Source: Pseudomonas sp. CFII64 (GTDB taxonomy: Bacteria > Pseudomonadota > Gammaproteobacteria > Pseudomonadales > Pseudomonadaceae). From it: a DNA stretch of 64,000 bases. The DNA lies in the NCBI RefSeq assembly GCF_000416235.1, contig NZ_ATLO01000003.1:62001-126000 (forward strand), given 5' to 3'. Numbering within the stretch: position 1 is the first letter of the stretch; each line of letters starts with the position of its first letter. A program made the position numbers and the translations under genes. This document shows, piece by piece, positions 1 through 8,226 of the stretch. A model generated the notes under the pieces. It was not told the origin of the DNA. It searched no databases and worked only from the letters and a program-made list of their open reading frames with translations.

Positions 1-812
1 CTTTTGCTTTGCTGCTCACCGTTGGTTTGTTTCAGACCCCATTGTCGGCTTTCGCCGCGACTGCGCCGCTTGACCTGGTAGGGCCGGTGTCGGACTACAA
101 GATCTACGTCACCGAGCAGATCGGCGAGCTGGTCAGCCACACCCAGAAATTCACTGACGCGGTGAAGAAAGGCGACCTGGCGACGGCCAAGAAGCTGTAC
201 GCGCCGACTCGTGTGTTCTACGAAGAAATCGAGCCGATGGCTGAGCTGTTCAGCGACCTGGACGCTTCTATCGACTCACGCGTCGATGACCACGAAAAAG
301 GCGTGAACGCTGAAGACTTCACCGGTTTCCATCGCCTGGAATACGCGCTGTTTTCGCAGAACACCACCAAGGATCAAGGGCCGATTGCTGACAAGCTGAT
401 GGCTGATGTGAACGACCTGGAAACCCGCGTTTCCGGCCTGACTTTCCCGCCAGAGAAAGTGGTCGGCGGTGCCGCTGCGCTGCTTGAAGAAGTCGCCGCG
501 ACGAAGATTTCCGGTGAAGAAGACCGTTACAGCCACACCGATCTGTATGACTTCCAGGGCAACATCGACGGCGCGAAGAAAATCGTCGACCTGTTCCGCC
601 CACAGATCGAGAAGTCCGACAAAGTCTTCGCGGCCAAGGTCGACAAGAACTTCGCCACCGTGGACAAGATCCTGGCCAAGTACAAGACCAAGGATGGCGG
701 TTTCGAGACTTACGACAAAGTGAAGGAAAACGACCGCAAGGCGCTGGTTGGCCCGGTCAATACACTGGCTGAAGACTTGTCCACTTTGCGTGGCAAGCTG
801 GGTTTGAACTGA
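1..812 (+). CDS. efeO: EfeO/EfeM-type iron uptake periplasmic protein (5' end outside window)
   Basis: This is the 3' part of a gene whose start lies before the window. The first in-frame TTG, at 9, sits inside a hydrophobic signal peptide ending near AFA-ATAP, and the frame is open to base 3. The rest is an all-helical imelysin/EfeO C-terminal (peptidase M75-like) domain with the family HxxE motif, seen as [10 protein letters not shown] at about 325-351. There is no N-terminal cupredoxin domain, so it is the short EfeM form. In the Efe system such proteins bind iron in the periplasm and work with the EfeU permease and the EfeB haem peroxidase; those partners would be upstream and are not visible. 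A REP cluster follows the stop. The family is clear; the substrate is inferred. Confidence 0.85.
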   Translation, partial: FALLLTVGLFQTPLSAFAATAPLDLVGPVSDYKIYVTEQIGELVSHTQKFTDAVKKGDLATAKKLYAPTRVFYEEIEPMAELFSDLDASIDSRVDDHEKGVNAEDFTGFHRLEYALFSQNTTKDQGPIADKLMADVNDLETRVSGLTFPPEKVVGGAAALLEEVAATKISGEEDRYSHTDLYDFQGNIDGAKKIVDLFRPQIEKSDKVFAAKVDKNFATVDKILAKYKTKDGGFETYDKVKENDRKALVGPVNTLAEDLSTLRGKLGLN

Positions 813-840
813 GTCAAAGGTTGGACCGGCCCTCCGGGTC

Positions 841-1053
841 GTAGGACCGGCTTCAGCCGGGAGAACGGTCGTGAAGACCATAGAAATGTGTCGAGGTTAA
901 CGGTCCTCTCCCGGCTAAAGCCGGTCCTTCGGGACAATCAAGATCCCCGCCTGCAACGCGCTTGTCGTAGGACCGGCTTCAGCCGGGAGAACGGTCGTGA
1001 AGACCATAGAAATGTGTCGAGGTTAACGGTCCTCTCCCGGCTAAAGCCGGTCC
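841..1053. repeat. Two identical 87-bp REP/BIME units
   Basis: Positions 841-927 and 967-1053 read as identical direct copies, separated by 39 bases of unrelated sequence. Each copy is an inverted pair: it begins GTAGGACCGGCTTCAGCCGG and ends with the near-complement CCGGCTAAAGCCGGTCC, enclosing about 45 bases. This is a Pseudomonas REP pair doubled in tandem between convergent genes (efeO on plus, the oxidoreductase operon on minus). It may help end transcription from both sides. The same REP class recurs at 2493 and 24577. Confidence 0.9.
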
Positions 1054-1072
1054 CACAATCAAAACCTCCGCC

Positions 1073-1843
1073 TTACACCCCGCTAAACCAGTTATACCCC
1101 TGATCCTCCCAATACCCGCCCGGGTTCTCGTTGGTCACGATCAGCTCGACGATGTGCTTGGGGTTCTTGAAGCCCAGTTTGGTCGGCACGCGTACGCGCA
1201 ATGGATAGCCATAATCCGGCGGCAACGCCACCTCACCGAAATCCAGCGCCAGCAAGGTTTGCGGGTGCAACGCCGTGGGCATGTCCAGGCTTGAGTAGTA
1301 GCGGTCTGCGCATTTGAAACCGACGAATTTAGCCGTGGTGTCGGCACCGATGTGTTCAAGGAAGGTGCGCAACGGCACGCCGCCCCATTGGCCAATGGCG
1401 CTCCAACCTTCGATACAGATCAAACGAGTGATGTCAGTGCGCTGCGGCAGTTTGCGCAGGCTGTCCAGATTCCATGACTGCTTGTCGCGAACCAGCCCGG
1501 ACACTTCCAGCTTGTAATCGGAAATATCCAGATCCGGCACGTTGTATTCGGGATAAAACGCGTTGAACGGGAACGGTTGGGTCAACTGCGCCTTGCTGTA
1601 GGTCGGCGCGAGTTTCTGGCCGCTGAACAACCAGGCCTGCACCCGGTCATTCCAGCGCGACATGGCCCACAGCACTTTGTCGACCTGATCGCCATCTTGC
1701 AGGTTGCAGCCGGTGAGCATCGACATGGCGCCTACAGTCAGCCCGGCGCGCAAAAACGAGCGGCGCTGAATATTGATCAACTGGGTCTGCTGCGCGGGTT
1801 CCAGGCGGATGCGTTGAGTCGGGCGTGGCTTGGGGTCACTCAT
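1073..1843 (-). CDS. Tat-exported molybdopterin-dependent oxidoreductase (sulfite oxidase/YedY family)
   Basis: A 256-residue protein of the sulfite oxidase/YedY fold that binds the molybdenum pterin cofactor. The N-terminus has a twin-arginine signal (RRSFLR, residues 27-32) followed by a hydrophobic stretch ending LTGC (Cys46), so it may be a Tat lipoprotein. Cys143 in LICIEGWSAIGQW is the expected molybdenum ligand. I start it at 1843 because GGGGAG lies 8-10 bases upstream and the ATG overlaps the stop of the upstream cytochrome b gene (ATGAGTGA), indicating coupled translation; an ATG 21 bases further upstream lies deeper in that gene. Cytochrome b is the likely electron partner. It is shorter than MsrP (about 330 residues), so methionine sulfoxide reductase activity is possible but not shown. 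Confidence 0.85.
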   Translation of the reverse strand: MSDPKPRPTQRIRLEPAQQTQLINIQRRSFLRAGLTVGAMSMLTGCNLQDGDQVDKVLWAMSRWNDRVQAWLFSGQKLAPTYSKAQLTQPFPFNAFYPEYNVPDLDISDYKLEVSGLVRDKQSWNLDSLRKLPQRTDITRLICIEGWSAIGQWGGVPLRTFLEHIGADTTAKFVGFKCADRYYSSLDMPTALHPQTLLALDFGEVALPPDYGYPLRVRVPTKLGFKNPKHIVELIVTNENPGGYWEDQGYNWFSGV

Positions 1844-2459
1844 GACCGGTCTCCCCGTTTGCAAGAGGTCGTTTGCCGCCGGTAATCATCGGCAGCAGGG
1901 TGCGCGGCACAATCAGCACCAGCGCCAGGTGGACGATGACAAACGCGCCGATGGCCGCCATCGCACCGAAATGCACATAACGTGCGAAGTCGAAGCCGCC
2001 AAAAAGGCTGGCCAGTTCCTGAAACTGCACGGGCTTCCAGATCGCCAGTCCGGTCAGTACCACCAGCACGCCCATCAGCAGCACCAGCCAATACATCAGG
2101 CGCTGCACCGCGTTATAGCGGCCGTGCTCATGAGCCAGACGCAAACGCAGGGCGTCGACCACGTCGCGCTTCACTGCGCTGGCATGCACCGGCAGCAGGT
2201 CGCGTTTGAAGTGACGGCTGAACACGCCGTACAGCACATACGCCAGGCCGTTGATCACCAGCAGCCACATCACCGCAAAATGCCAGGCAATGGAACCGCC
2301 GAGCCAACCGCCCAGGGTGAGTTGTTTGGGGAAGGTGAAGCCGAACAGCGGCGACGCGTTGTAAATCGCCCAGCCGCTCATGAACATGCCGACCATGCCC
2401 AAGGCATTGATCCAGTGGGTCAGGCGCACGGGCCAGGGATGGATGCTGCGGGTTTTCAT
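1836..2459 (-). CDS. Cytochrome b (b561/hydrogenase-type) membrane subunit
   Basis: A 207-residue integral membrane protein with four to five hydrophobic helices. His7 and His15 precede helix 1 (HPWPVRLTHWINAL), and further His residues lie in helices 2 and 4 (AWHFAVMW, YVHFGAM, FVIVHLALV), the pattern expected of di-haem b-type cytochromes. It would pass quinol electrons to the periplasmic molybdenum enzyme encoded next, whose start overlaps this stop by 8 bases. A GGGAG sits 7-8 bases before the ATG. This is the b561/Ni-Fe-hydrogenase cytochrome family rather than MsrQ, so the pair is MsrPQ-like in arrangement only. Confidence 0.82.
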   Translation of the reverse strand: MKTRSIHPWPVRLTHWINALGMVGMFMSGWAIYNASPLFGFTFPKQLTLGGWLGGSIAWHFAVMWLLVINGLAYVLYGVFSRHFKRDLLPVHASAVKRDVVDALRLRLAHEHGRYNAVQRLMYWLVLLMGVLVVLTGLAIWKPVQFQELASLFGGFDFARYVHFGAMAAIGAFVIVHLALVLIVPRTLLPMITGGKRPLANGETGHE

Positions 2460-2492
2460 TATTTATCTCCCGGGCGTGTTGACGCTGAACCC

Positions 2493-2580
2493 GTAGGACC
2501 GGCTTTAGCCGGGAGGACGCCAATACATTCGCTGCATCTGTTTCTTCAAAGACACAGCCCTCCCGGCTGAAGCCGGTCCT
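2493..2580. repeat. REP inverted pair
   Basis: GTAGGACCGGCTTTAGCCGG at the left is matched by CCGGCTGAAGCCGGTCCT at the right, about 45 bases apart. It lies between the exported-protein gene and the cytochrome b gene on the same strand, where the transcript hairpin could lower expression of the downstream genes. Confidence 0.85.
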
Positions 2581-2602
2581 GCGGGATTTAACAAAAGCCG
2601 TC

Positions 2603-3208
2603 TTACATCGGCGGAGTAAAACCATCCTTGCCGACCGCTACGCCACGGGCGGATTTGCCGTCATCAGCGGGGAACAGGACGATCTTCGCACCGGCTTTCA
2701 ATTCGCTGCGCTGACCCGGTTCAACATAGGCGATGGGTACGTTTTCAGGTACCACCAATTGTTTCTCGCCGCCTTTATACAACACGGTCAGGGTGCGACC
2801 GTTGGCTTTGGACAATTTGCCCACCGTGCCGTTGGTCATGGTGCCGGTGCTGCCGTCGGCGTTTTCCCAGCCATAGTGACCTTCGCCGCTGCCTTTGAGG
2901 CTGGCTTCGAATACCGTGACTTCCAGCGCTTTCAACGAACCGTCAGCCTGGGGAATCGCGGCGGAACCGACGAAGCTGTCGGCCTTGATCGAGTCCAGAT
3001 CGGCTTTGGACACCAGGCGGATTCCGGTTTTGTCAGTGAGGGTGATGGTCTGGTGCTGACCGGCGCGCGTGGTGTAGCTCAGGGTGTCGGCCTGGACGCT
3101 GTCGACAGTGCCGCGCATGGGTTTGACCACCGGCATGTCGGCGGCCTGGGTCATGACAGCGGCGCTGAGCAACAGCAGGCCGAACGTAGTGGACAGAGCA
3201 GTCTTCAT
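2603..3208 (-). CDS. Exported protein of unknown function (DUF5666-like)
   Basis: A 201-residue protein with a clear Sec signal peptide (MKTALSTTFGLLLLSAAVMTQAA). The mature part is beta-rich and repetitive: phrases such as MRGTVDSVQADTLSYTTRAG and TVGKLSKANGRTLTVLYKGG look like two small OB-like barrels, reminding me of DUF5666 proteins, but I cannot confirm the family. I start it at 3208 because AAGGAA sits 6-8 bases upstream; an in-frame start further up would add a non-signal extension. It is first in the minus-strand group with the cytochrome b and molybdenum enzyme and divergent from the metal/redox two-component system, so it probably belongs to the same response. Confidence 0.7.
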   Translation of the reverse strand: MKTALSTTFGLLLLSAAVMTQAADMPVVKPMRGTVDSVQADTLSYTTRAGQHQTITLTDKTGIRLVSKADLDSIKADSFVGSAAIPQADGSLKALEVTVFEASLKGSGEGHYGWENADGSTGTMTNGTVGKLSKANGRTLTVLYKGGEKQLVVPENVPIAYVEPGQRSELKAGAKIVLFPADDGKSARGVAVGKDGFTPPM

Positions 3209-3275
3209 GAGTGATTCCTTGGCAGGGTTTAAGTGGTGATGATCATCACCCCGCAACCGGCACTGAACCATGACC

Positions 3276-3301
3276 GGCGAATGACATTTTTGTCATTCGC
3301 C
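3276..3301. promoter_or_regulatory. Perfect palindromic operator, CusR/CopR/HprR-like box
   Basis: An 11-base inverted repeat with a 4-base TTTT centre: GGCGAATGACA on the left and TGTCATTCGCC on the right. The core ATGACA-N4-TGTCAT matches the E. coli CusR/HprR box and Pseudomonas cop boxes. It lies between the divergent exported-protein gene and the response regulator gene, so the encoded regulator probably binds here and drives both sides. Confidence 0.75.
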
Positions 3302-3314
3302 GCAGCGCCTGAAT

Positions 3315-3332
3315 CAATGACAAAAATGTAAC
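3315..3332. promoter_or_regulatory. Second, imperfect cop/cus-like box
   Basis: CAATGACAAAAATGTAAC, 13 bases past the perfect palindrome, keeps the TGACA-N4-TGT half-sites. It sits about 73 bases before the response regulator start and fits a weaker site for autoregulation. Confidence 0.6.
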
Positions 3333-3404
3333 CGACAGCCCGCCAGGTCTTGGTTAGACTTGCCTTCCCACCCGGCGTGCAGCGCCTGAACCGGCGGAAC
3401 CACC

Positions 3405-4100
3405 ATGCACATCCTGCTCATCGAAGACGACACCAAGACCGGCGAGTACCTGAAAAAGGGCCTCGGCGAATCCGGCTATAAAGTCGACTGGACCCAGCAC
3501 GGCACCGACGGCCTGCACCTGGCCCTGGAAAATCGCTACGACCTGATCGTGCTCGACGTGATGCTGCCAGGCATCGACGGCTGGCAGATTATCGAGGTGT
3601 TGCGCGCCAAACAGGACGTACCGGTGCTGTTCCTCACCGCCCGCGACCAGTTGCAGGACCGGATTCGCGGCCTGGAGCTGGGTGCCGACGACTATCTGGT
3701 GAAACCGTTTTCCTTCACCGAACTGCTGCTGCGCATCCGCACGATTCTGCGCCGGGGCGTGGTGCGCGAGGCCGATCATTTTCATCTGGCCGATCTGGAA
3801 CTGGACCTGCTGCGCCGCCGCGTCACCCGCCAGCAACAGGTGATTGTCCTGACCAATAAAGAGTTCGCCTTGCTGCACCTGCTGCTGCGCCGCGAAGGCG
3901 ATGTGTTGTCCAGGGCGCAGATCGCTTCGGAAGTGTGGGACATGAATTTCGACAGCGACACCAACGTCGTCGACGTGGCGATCAAACGCTTGCGCAGCAA
4001 AGTCGACCTGCCCTTCCCGGTCAAGCTCATCCACACCGTGCGCGGCATCGGCTATGTCTGTGAGGTGCGGCCATGCGGTCCCGACGCCAACCATCCCTGA
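3405..4100 (+). CDS. OmpR-family response regulator, CusR/CopR/HprR-like
   Basis: 231 residues: an N-terminal receiver with acidic pocket EDD (7-9), phospho-acceptor Asp51 (VLDVMLPG) and Lys100 (LVKPFS), then a C-terminal winged helix ending in the typical [15 protein letters not shown]. Sequence style is closest to heavy-metal or redox regulators (CopR, CusR, IrlR, HprR). It overlaps the sensor kinase start by 28 bases, so the two are co-translated. The two ATGACA-type boxes upstream support autoregulation and control of the divergent molybdenum-enzyme operon. Signal inferred: copper or reactive chlorine/oxygen. Confidence 0.9.
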   Translation: MHILLIEDDTKTGEYLKKGLGESGYKVDWTQHGTDGLHLALENRYDLIVLDVMLPGIDGWQIIEVLRAKQDVPVLFLTARDQLQDRIRGLELGADDYLVKPFSFTELLLRIRTILRRGVVREADHFHLADLELDLLRRRVTRQQQVIVLTNKEFALLHLLLRREGDVLSRAQIASEVWDMNFDSDTNVVDVAIKRLRSKVDLPFPVKLIHTVRGIGYVCEVRPCGPDANHP

Positions 4101-5521
4101 TCCTGCGCTCCAGCCTGGCCTTCGCGCTGGTGGCGATGTTTACCGTCAGCGGCGCGGGCTGGTATCTGTACGCGTCCATGAAACAGTCGGTGATGCAGCG
4201 CACCGACCACGCCGTGCTGGCGCGCCTTGATCACTTTCGCAAACTGCTGCGCTACGACCTGACTCTGGAAAACCTCAAGGGCAGCCCGCAGTTGTTCGAA
4301 AACATGCTCGACAGCGAAGAAGACATTTTTCTGATTGGCGAGCCGGGCAAGGCGCCGGTGATCTCGGTCAATCCGCAACGGGCGCCATTGCCGGAGTTGC
4401 CCGTCGTGCCGCAGGACGTGGCATTGCGCGACACGGATCTGCGCAGCGGCACGAGCCTGCAAGGCGTGCCCCTGCGGGCGGCGTCGAGCACGGCAATGTC
4501 CGGCGGAGTTGAGGTCCGTCTGACCGCAGCGCATTTGATGGTCAAGGAAATGGCCATGCTGGAGAGCTTTCGTCAGCGTATTTATGCCGCCACGACCCTG
4601 GCGTTCCTGATCACCGCGCTGCTCGGCTATGTGCTGTTGCGTCGCGGCCTGCGTCCGCTGCGGCGGATGACCGCCCACGCTGCGGACATTACCCCGGCGC
4701 GCCTGCACAGGCGCCTCGACAGTCAGGACACGCCGGTGGAATTGCAGCCGCTGGTGGATGCGTTCAACGCCATGCTGGAACGGCTGGATGACGGTTATCA
4801 ACGTCTGACGCAGTTTTCCGCTGACCTGGCCCACGAAATCCGCACACCGGTGGGCTCCTTGATGGGCCATTGCCAGGTTGCGCTGCGCCAGACGCGCAGC
4901 GTCGATGAATACCAGGCGCTGCTGGCTTCCAATCTTGAGGAGCTGGAGCGCATTTCGCGACTGATCGAAAGCATCCTGTTTCTCGCCCGCGCCGATGAAG
5001 CCCAGGCCGTACTCAAACGTCAGCCGTTGGCCCTGCAAGACGAGCTGCAGCGGATTGCCGGGTATTTCGAAGGTCTTGCCGAAGAGCGGCAGATGAGTAT
5101 TCAGACCTCAGGCGATGGCACCTTGCAGGCTGATCCGATCCTGTTGCGTCGGGCGTTGAGCAATCTGGTGGCCAATGCGATCCGCTATGCCGACCAAGGC
5201 AGCGAGATTCTGGTGCGGGTCAAGCAGCACGCAGGGCACTGCTTGATCGAAGTCGACAATCAGGGACCGCCCCTGGCCGAGGCGGCGCTGGCCAAGCTGT
5301 TCGACCGCTTCTACCGGGGCGACGCCTCCCGCCATCAAAGCTCGGACTCCAACGGCCTGGGCCTGGCGATTGTCGCGGCGATCATGCATTTGCACGGCGG
5401 CCGGGTCGCCGTGGCCCAGCCAGTGGCGGGGAGGATTAGTTTTACCCTGGTTTTTCCGGTAGGACCGGACTTGTCCGGGAAGACGTCGGCGCAAACACCC
5501 GATTGGTATCAGGCGAAATGA
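4073..5521 (+). CDS. Heavy-metal/redox sensor histidine kinase with REP-derived C-terminus
   Basis: 482 residues. Transmembrane helix 1 is at about 12-35, a periplasmic sensor region at 36-170, helix 2 at about 171-190, HAMP to about 245, HisKA with His254 ([11 protein letters not shown]), N box [10 protein letters not shown] (364-373) and G box NGLGLAIV (427-434). This is the layout of CusS/CopS/HprS-type sensors; the cognate regulator is the overlapping upstream gene. The normal kinase end is around RISFTLVFP. The last 20 residues, from Val463, are encoded by a REP element that starts at 5459, so the native stop was evidently lost and replaced. The tail lies beyond the ATPase domain and is probably harmless. 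Confidence 0.9.
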   Translation: MRSRRQPSLILRSSLAFALVAMFTVSGAGWYLYASMKQSVMQRTDHAVLARLDHFRKLLRYDLTLENLKGSPQLFENMLDSEEDIFLIGEPGKAPVISVNPQRAPLPELPVVPQDVALRDTDLRSGTSLQGVPLRAASSTAMSGGVEVRLTAAHLMVKEMAMLESFRQRIYAATTLAFLITALLGYVLLRRGLRPLRRMTAHAADITPARLHRRLDSQDTPVELQPLVDAFNAMLERLDDGYQRLTQFSADLAHEIRTPVGSLMGHCQVALRQTRSVDEYQALLASNLEELERISRLIESILFLARADEAQAVLKRQPLALQDELQRIAGYFEGLAEERQMSIQTSGDGTLQADPILLRRALSNLVANAIRYADQGSEILVRVKQHAGHCLIEVDNQGPPLAEAALAKLFDRFYRGDASRHQSSDSNGLGLAIVAAIMHLHGGRVAVAQPVAGRISFTLVFPVGPDLSGKTSAQTPDWYQAK

Positions 5522-5564
5522 TGTCGACCAATCCGATGCCATCGGGGACAAGTCCCCTCCTACC
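5459..5564. repeat. REP pair overlapping the 3' end of the kinase gene
   Basis: The left half begins GTAGGACCGGACTTGTCCGG at 5459, inside the kinase reading frame. The right half, ending CAAGTCCCCTCCTACC at 5564, is its approximate inverted partner. The stop codon at 5519-5521 lies in the central spacer. This class (ACTTGTCC core) recurs at 20241, 29988, 30138 and 55836. Confidence 0.85.
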
Positions 5565-5579
5565 CAAAACACGCCCCAA

Positions 5580-6248
5580 TCACGCCTTTTTATCGTGATT
5601 GATCGTCAGCTTGTAGAACGTCGCCGCGCCGCCTTCGGTGGCGTAGCCGGTGTTGTCCTGGGTATAAACCCCGGCCTTGAAATACAGCAGCTTGGTGCTC
5701 CAGGCCGCATCAAGTTTGGCGCTCCAGACAAAATCCGAAGCATTGACCGTCAGGTTGCCGGCCGGAGTCAGGTGGATGCTGTAGCTGAAGCGCTGATTAA
5801 GCGGGACGCCTTGGGCAATGGTGATGACCTCGATTTCCGCATCGGGGCTGCGACGGAATTTGGCGACGATGTTGCCGGTCTGGAGTTTTTCCTTGTACTG
5901 ATATTCAACCTTGAGCAACGGCTCCGTGCTCTGGAAGCAATGGATCTGCCCGATCACGATCTTGCCCGTGGAAGGCACCTGATTGACCATCAGTGCGGCC
6001 CTGAGAAAATTGTCCGCTTGCGAGTACGTCCAGTTATTTACGCTGCCATCCGCCTTGGTCTCGCGCAATTCGGTTCTGGGATAAACCGCGTTCTCAGTGC
6101 GTGAGCCTGTAACTGGCGCCCAGAAAAACAGGGTGTTGCCCGAACGGAAATAGCCATCCTGATAACCGCCCAGCAGCTTGGGCGTATCAATCGTGACGGC
6201 AGGTGTGCCGACCGGTACAGACAGGTTCCACATGGCGAGATCGATCAT
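5580..6248 (-). CDS. Polysaccharide lyase family 7 (alginate lyase) without signal peptide
   Basis: A 222-residue single-domain protein with the three PL7 signatures in order: RTELRE (about 58-63), QIH (about 101-103) and YFKAGVYTQ (about 189-197). PL7 enzymes cleave alginate or other polyuronates by beta-elimination. The protein begins directly at the lyase domain (DLAMWNLSVPVG), with no secretion signal, whereas most PL7 enzymes are secreted. The ATG is at 6248 with only a weak CGTGAG upstream. It could act in the cytoplasm on oligo-alginate or leave by an unconventional route. It stands alone, convergent with the kinase gene. Confidence 0.88.
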   Translation of the reverse strand: MIDLAMWNLSVPVGTPAVTIDTPKLLGGYQDGYFRSGNTLFFWAPVTGSRTENAVYPRTELRETKADGSVNNWTYSQADNFLRAALMVNQVPSTGKIVIGQIHCFQSTEPLLKVEYQYKEKLQTGNIVAKFRRSPDAEIEVITIAQGVPLNQRFSYSIHLTPAGNLTVNASDFVWSAKLDAAWSTKLLYFKAGVYTQDNTGYATEGGAATFYKLTINHDKKA

Positions 6249-6669
6249 TGCATACTCACGAGGTGCGCTGGCGCACCGACAAAGTGTCTATATCGGGCTT
6301 TTGCTGCCCATTGGCTTCGTCTCGGAGTATCGGCTGGATTGGCGCTTTAAATAGCGCGCACGACAGAGCATTGGCGTCAATAAAACAGCGCTCATTGGCA
6401 AAGGCTATTATTTGGCCAGTATTTGAGTCGGAACGTGTACAGCTTCATTTGCATGGCAGTTGTTAGCCAACGAGGCCTCTAGGCCGGGGCCATGCGTCAT
6501 TTTTTTGCTGCGGTAGCGTCGCGGATACATTTTCTGAGGGGGATTTATTGCGGAGATTACGACGAACGGTCGTATTTTTCAGCTTGAGAGGGGCACTTTT
6601 TCAAATTGTCACGGTCAGCCTGCGCACCGATGAGGCGCAGGCTGAAGGTTCAAGCGCTTTTCGCCGGGT
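6249..6669. other. Intergenic gap with one hairpin
   Basis: About 420 bases with slightly lower GC than the neighbours and no convincing gene or REP. The left part should hold the lyase promoter (minus strand). The only clear structure is the hairpin at 6616-6644. I see nothing else I can name. Confidence 0.6.
6616..6644 (-). terminator. Hairpin after the HD-GYP-like gene
   Basis: A perfect 10-base stem, CAGCCTGCGC and GCGCAGGCTG, with a 9-base loop, 26 bases past the stop at 6670. There is no strong T run after it on the minus strand, so termination is likely but not certain. Confidence 0.55.
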
Positions 6670-8013
6670 TCAGTCAGTGAGGACCGGCGCTTCCAGACGC
6701 ACGAAAACGGTGTATTTGCTGGCTTCCATGGCCTCGAAAGCAATCAGCTTCTGGATCAATTGCTCGCTGAGCACTTTGCCGGCGTTGAGCAACAACATGC
6801 CGTTGTCGGCACTCAGGTTGCGCGCCAGCGCCATCCCGGCCTCCAGCTCGCGGGTGGTGAAGCCCTTGACCAGCGGGTCGCCCAGGGTCACGTCGCTCTG
6901 GTAGATCGCGCACACCTTGACGAAATCCTCCAGCAAGCCCGGATCGTACAGACGCCCGCTGTATTTGCGGATGAATGTCAGGGCTTCGTCGCTGTTCATC
7001 TGCCGTTCAAGGATCAAGCCATGCTGCAGCTCAATGAAATCCACAGCGAGCTTGAGCAGGCGCGAACCGAACGGAATGGCCTCGCCCTTGAGGTGGTCGG
7101 GGAAACCGGTGCCGTCCCAGCGCTCCTGGTGGTGAAGAATGAGCCGCGCCGCATCCTGCATCGGCTCCAGGGTCATCAGCACCGATTCGCTCTTCTTCGG
7201 ATAGCTGCGATAGCGGTCGCGCTCGGTGTGATTGAGCAAGTCCGCCGGCGCACTCATCATGCTGTCGGTCCAGCTCAACTTGCCGATATTGTGCAAGGCC
7301 GCCGCCATGCTCAGGTCGCGCTGGCTGGCCTCATCCATAGGATGGACCTGGGCGTAGGTGCGGACCAGATCGATAATCTGCCGATTGGTCTGCTTGTCGT
7401 GCGGCAGGCGCTGGTTGAGCAATACCGAGAATACCTCGGTGCTGGTCGCGTAGCTGCGCTTGAGTTCGTCGTAAGCCAGATCGAGCATGTCGGCAGTCTG
7501 TTGCAGCTCGGAGGTGCGCGCCGCAACGCGGTTTTCCAGAGTGATATTCATCGACTGCAGGGCTTCGTTCTGCACCTTGGTGAGCTTTTCAAGGCGCACC
7601 CGCTCGCGTTCCGAATGCTGATGCGCAAACAACTGGCGCAAGGTCAGCAGCATTTCTTCATCGTTCCAGGGCTTGCTGATGTAGCTGTGAATACGGCCTT
7701 CGTTGATGGCCTTGGCAATCATGTCCACGTCGGCGAAGCCGGTAAGCAGGATACGCATGGTCGAGGGATAACGTTTGTTGATCTCGGCCAGCAACGTCGC
7801 GCCATCCATGTTCGGCATGCGCGCATCGCTCATGACCAGATCGATACGCTGCTGCGCCATGATTTCCAGCGCCTTGGCCCCGCTATCGGCAAGGAACAGG
7901 TTGTAGCCGTGAGAGCGCAGTAAGCGACGCAGGCTGCTGAGGATCAGTTCCTCGTCGTCTACCAGCAACACATTGGGCTTGAATTCAACCTCGGAAACAG
8001 ATTGTTCGTCCAT
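6670..8013 (-). CDS. Response regulator with HD-GYP-type output domain (altered HD motif)
   Basis: 447 residues: receiver domain (1-130) with Asp63 (MSDARMPNMDG) and Lys114 (SKPW), a coiled-coil linker (about 135-185), then an HD-GYP-like domain. In the output domain the metal-binding HD is HN (AALHNIGKL, 241-242), and the later motif is HHQERWDGTGFP (294-305), that is GFP for GYP. HD-GYP proteins hydrolyse cyclic-di-GMP. Loss of the aspartate that normally bridges the two metals suggests weak or absent hydrolysis, perhaps a binding or scaffold role. It is divergent from the cytochrome peroxidase/kinase operon and is the only output-type partner nearby. Confidence 0.88.
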   Translation of the reverse strand: MDEQSVSEVEFKPNVLLVDDEELILSSLRRLLRSHGYNLFLADSGAKALEIMAQQRIDLVMSDARMPNMDGATLLAEINKRYPSTMRILLTGFADVDMIAKAINEGRIHSYISKPWNDEEMLLTLRQLFAHQHSERERVRLEKLTKVQNEALQSMNITLENRVAARTSELQQTADMLDLAYDELKRSYATSTEVFSVLLNQRLPHDKQTNRQIIDLVRTYAQVHPMDEASQRDLSMAAALHNIGKLSWTDSMMSAPADLLNHTERDRYRSYPKKSESVLMTLEPMQDAARLILHHQERWDGTGFPDHLKGEAIPFGSRLLKLAVDFIELQHGLILERQMNSDEALTFIRKYSGRLYDPGLLEDFVKVCAIYQSDVTLGDPLVKGFTTRELEAGMALARNLSADNGMLLLNAGKVLSEQLIQKLIAFEAMEASKYTVFVRLEAPVLTD

Positions 8014-8226
8014 GTCGACACCTTGATTAGCATTTATATGTGCGCGTTATGTTCCATCGCTACTGGAGATAATGCGTTAGTCCATGAGCTTGGGGAAGGG
8101 CATTTATATTCGCCTGGCTGGCTCACTAAAATCCTGCCGCAGCCGACATACAGTTATCGGTCCGGCGCCCTGCCCTGTCTGCGTCGCTTCCCGGAAGCTC
8201 CATTCCATTGGCAAAGGACGCTCCAG

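Noticed and set aside
888..1103. A short plus-strand reading frame across the REP pair
   Set aside because: It is made wholly of the duplicated REP sequence and encodes a repeated peptide; no start signal.
1073..2459. Calling the oxidoreductase/cytochrome pair MsrP and MsrQ
   Set aside because: The oxidoreductase is about 80 residues shorter than MsrP and the membrane partner is of the b561/hydrogenase type rather than the MsrQ ferric-reductase type; only the arrangement is similar.
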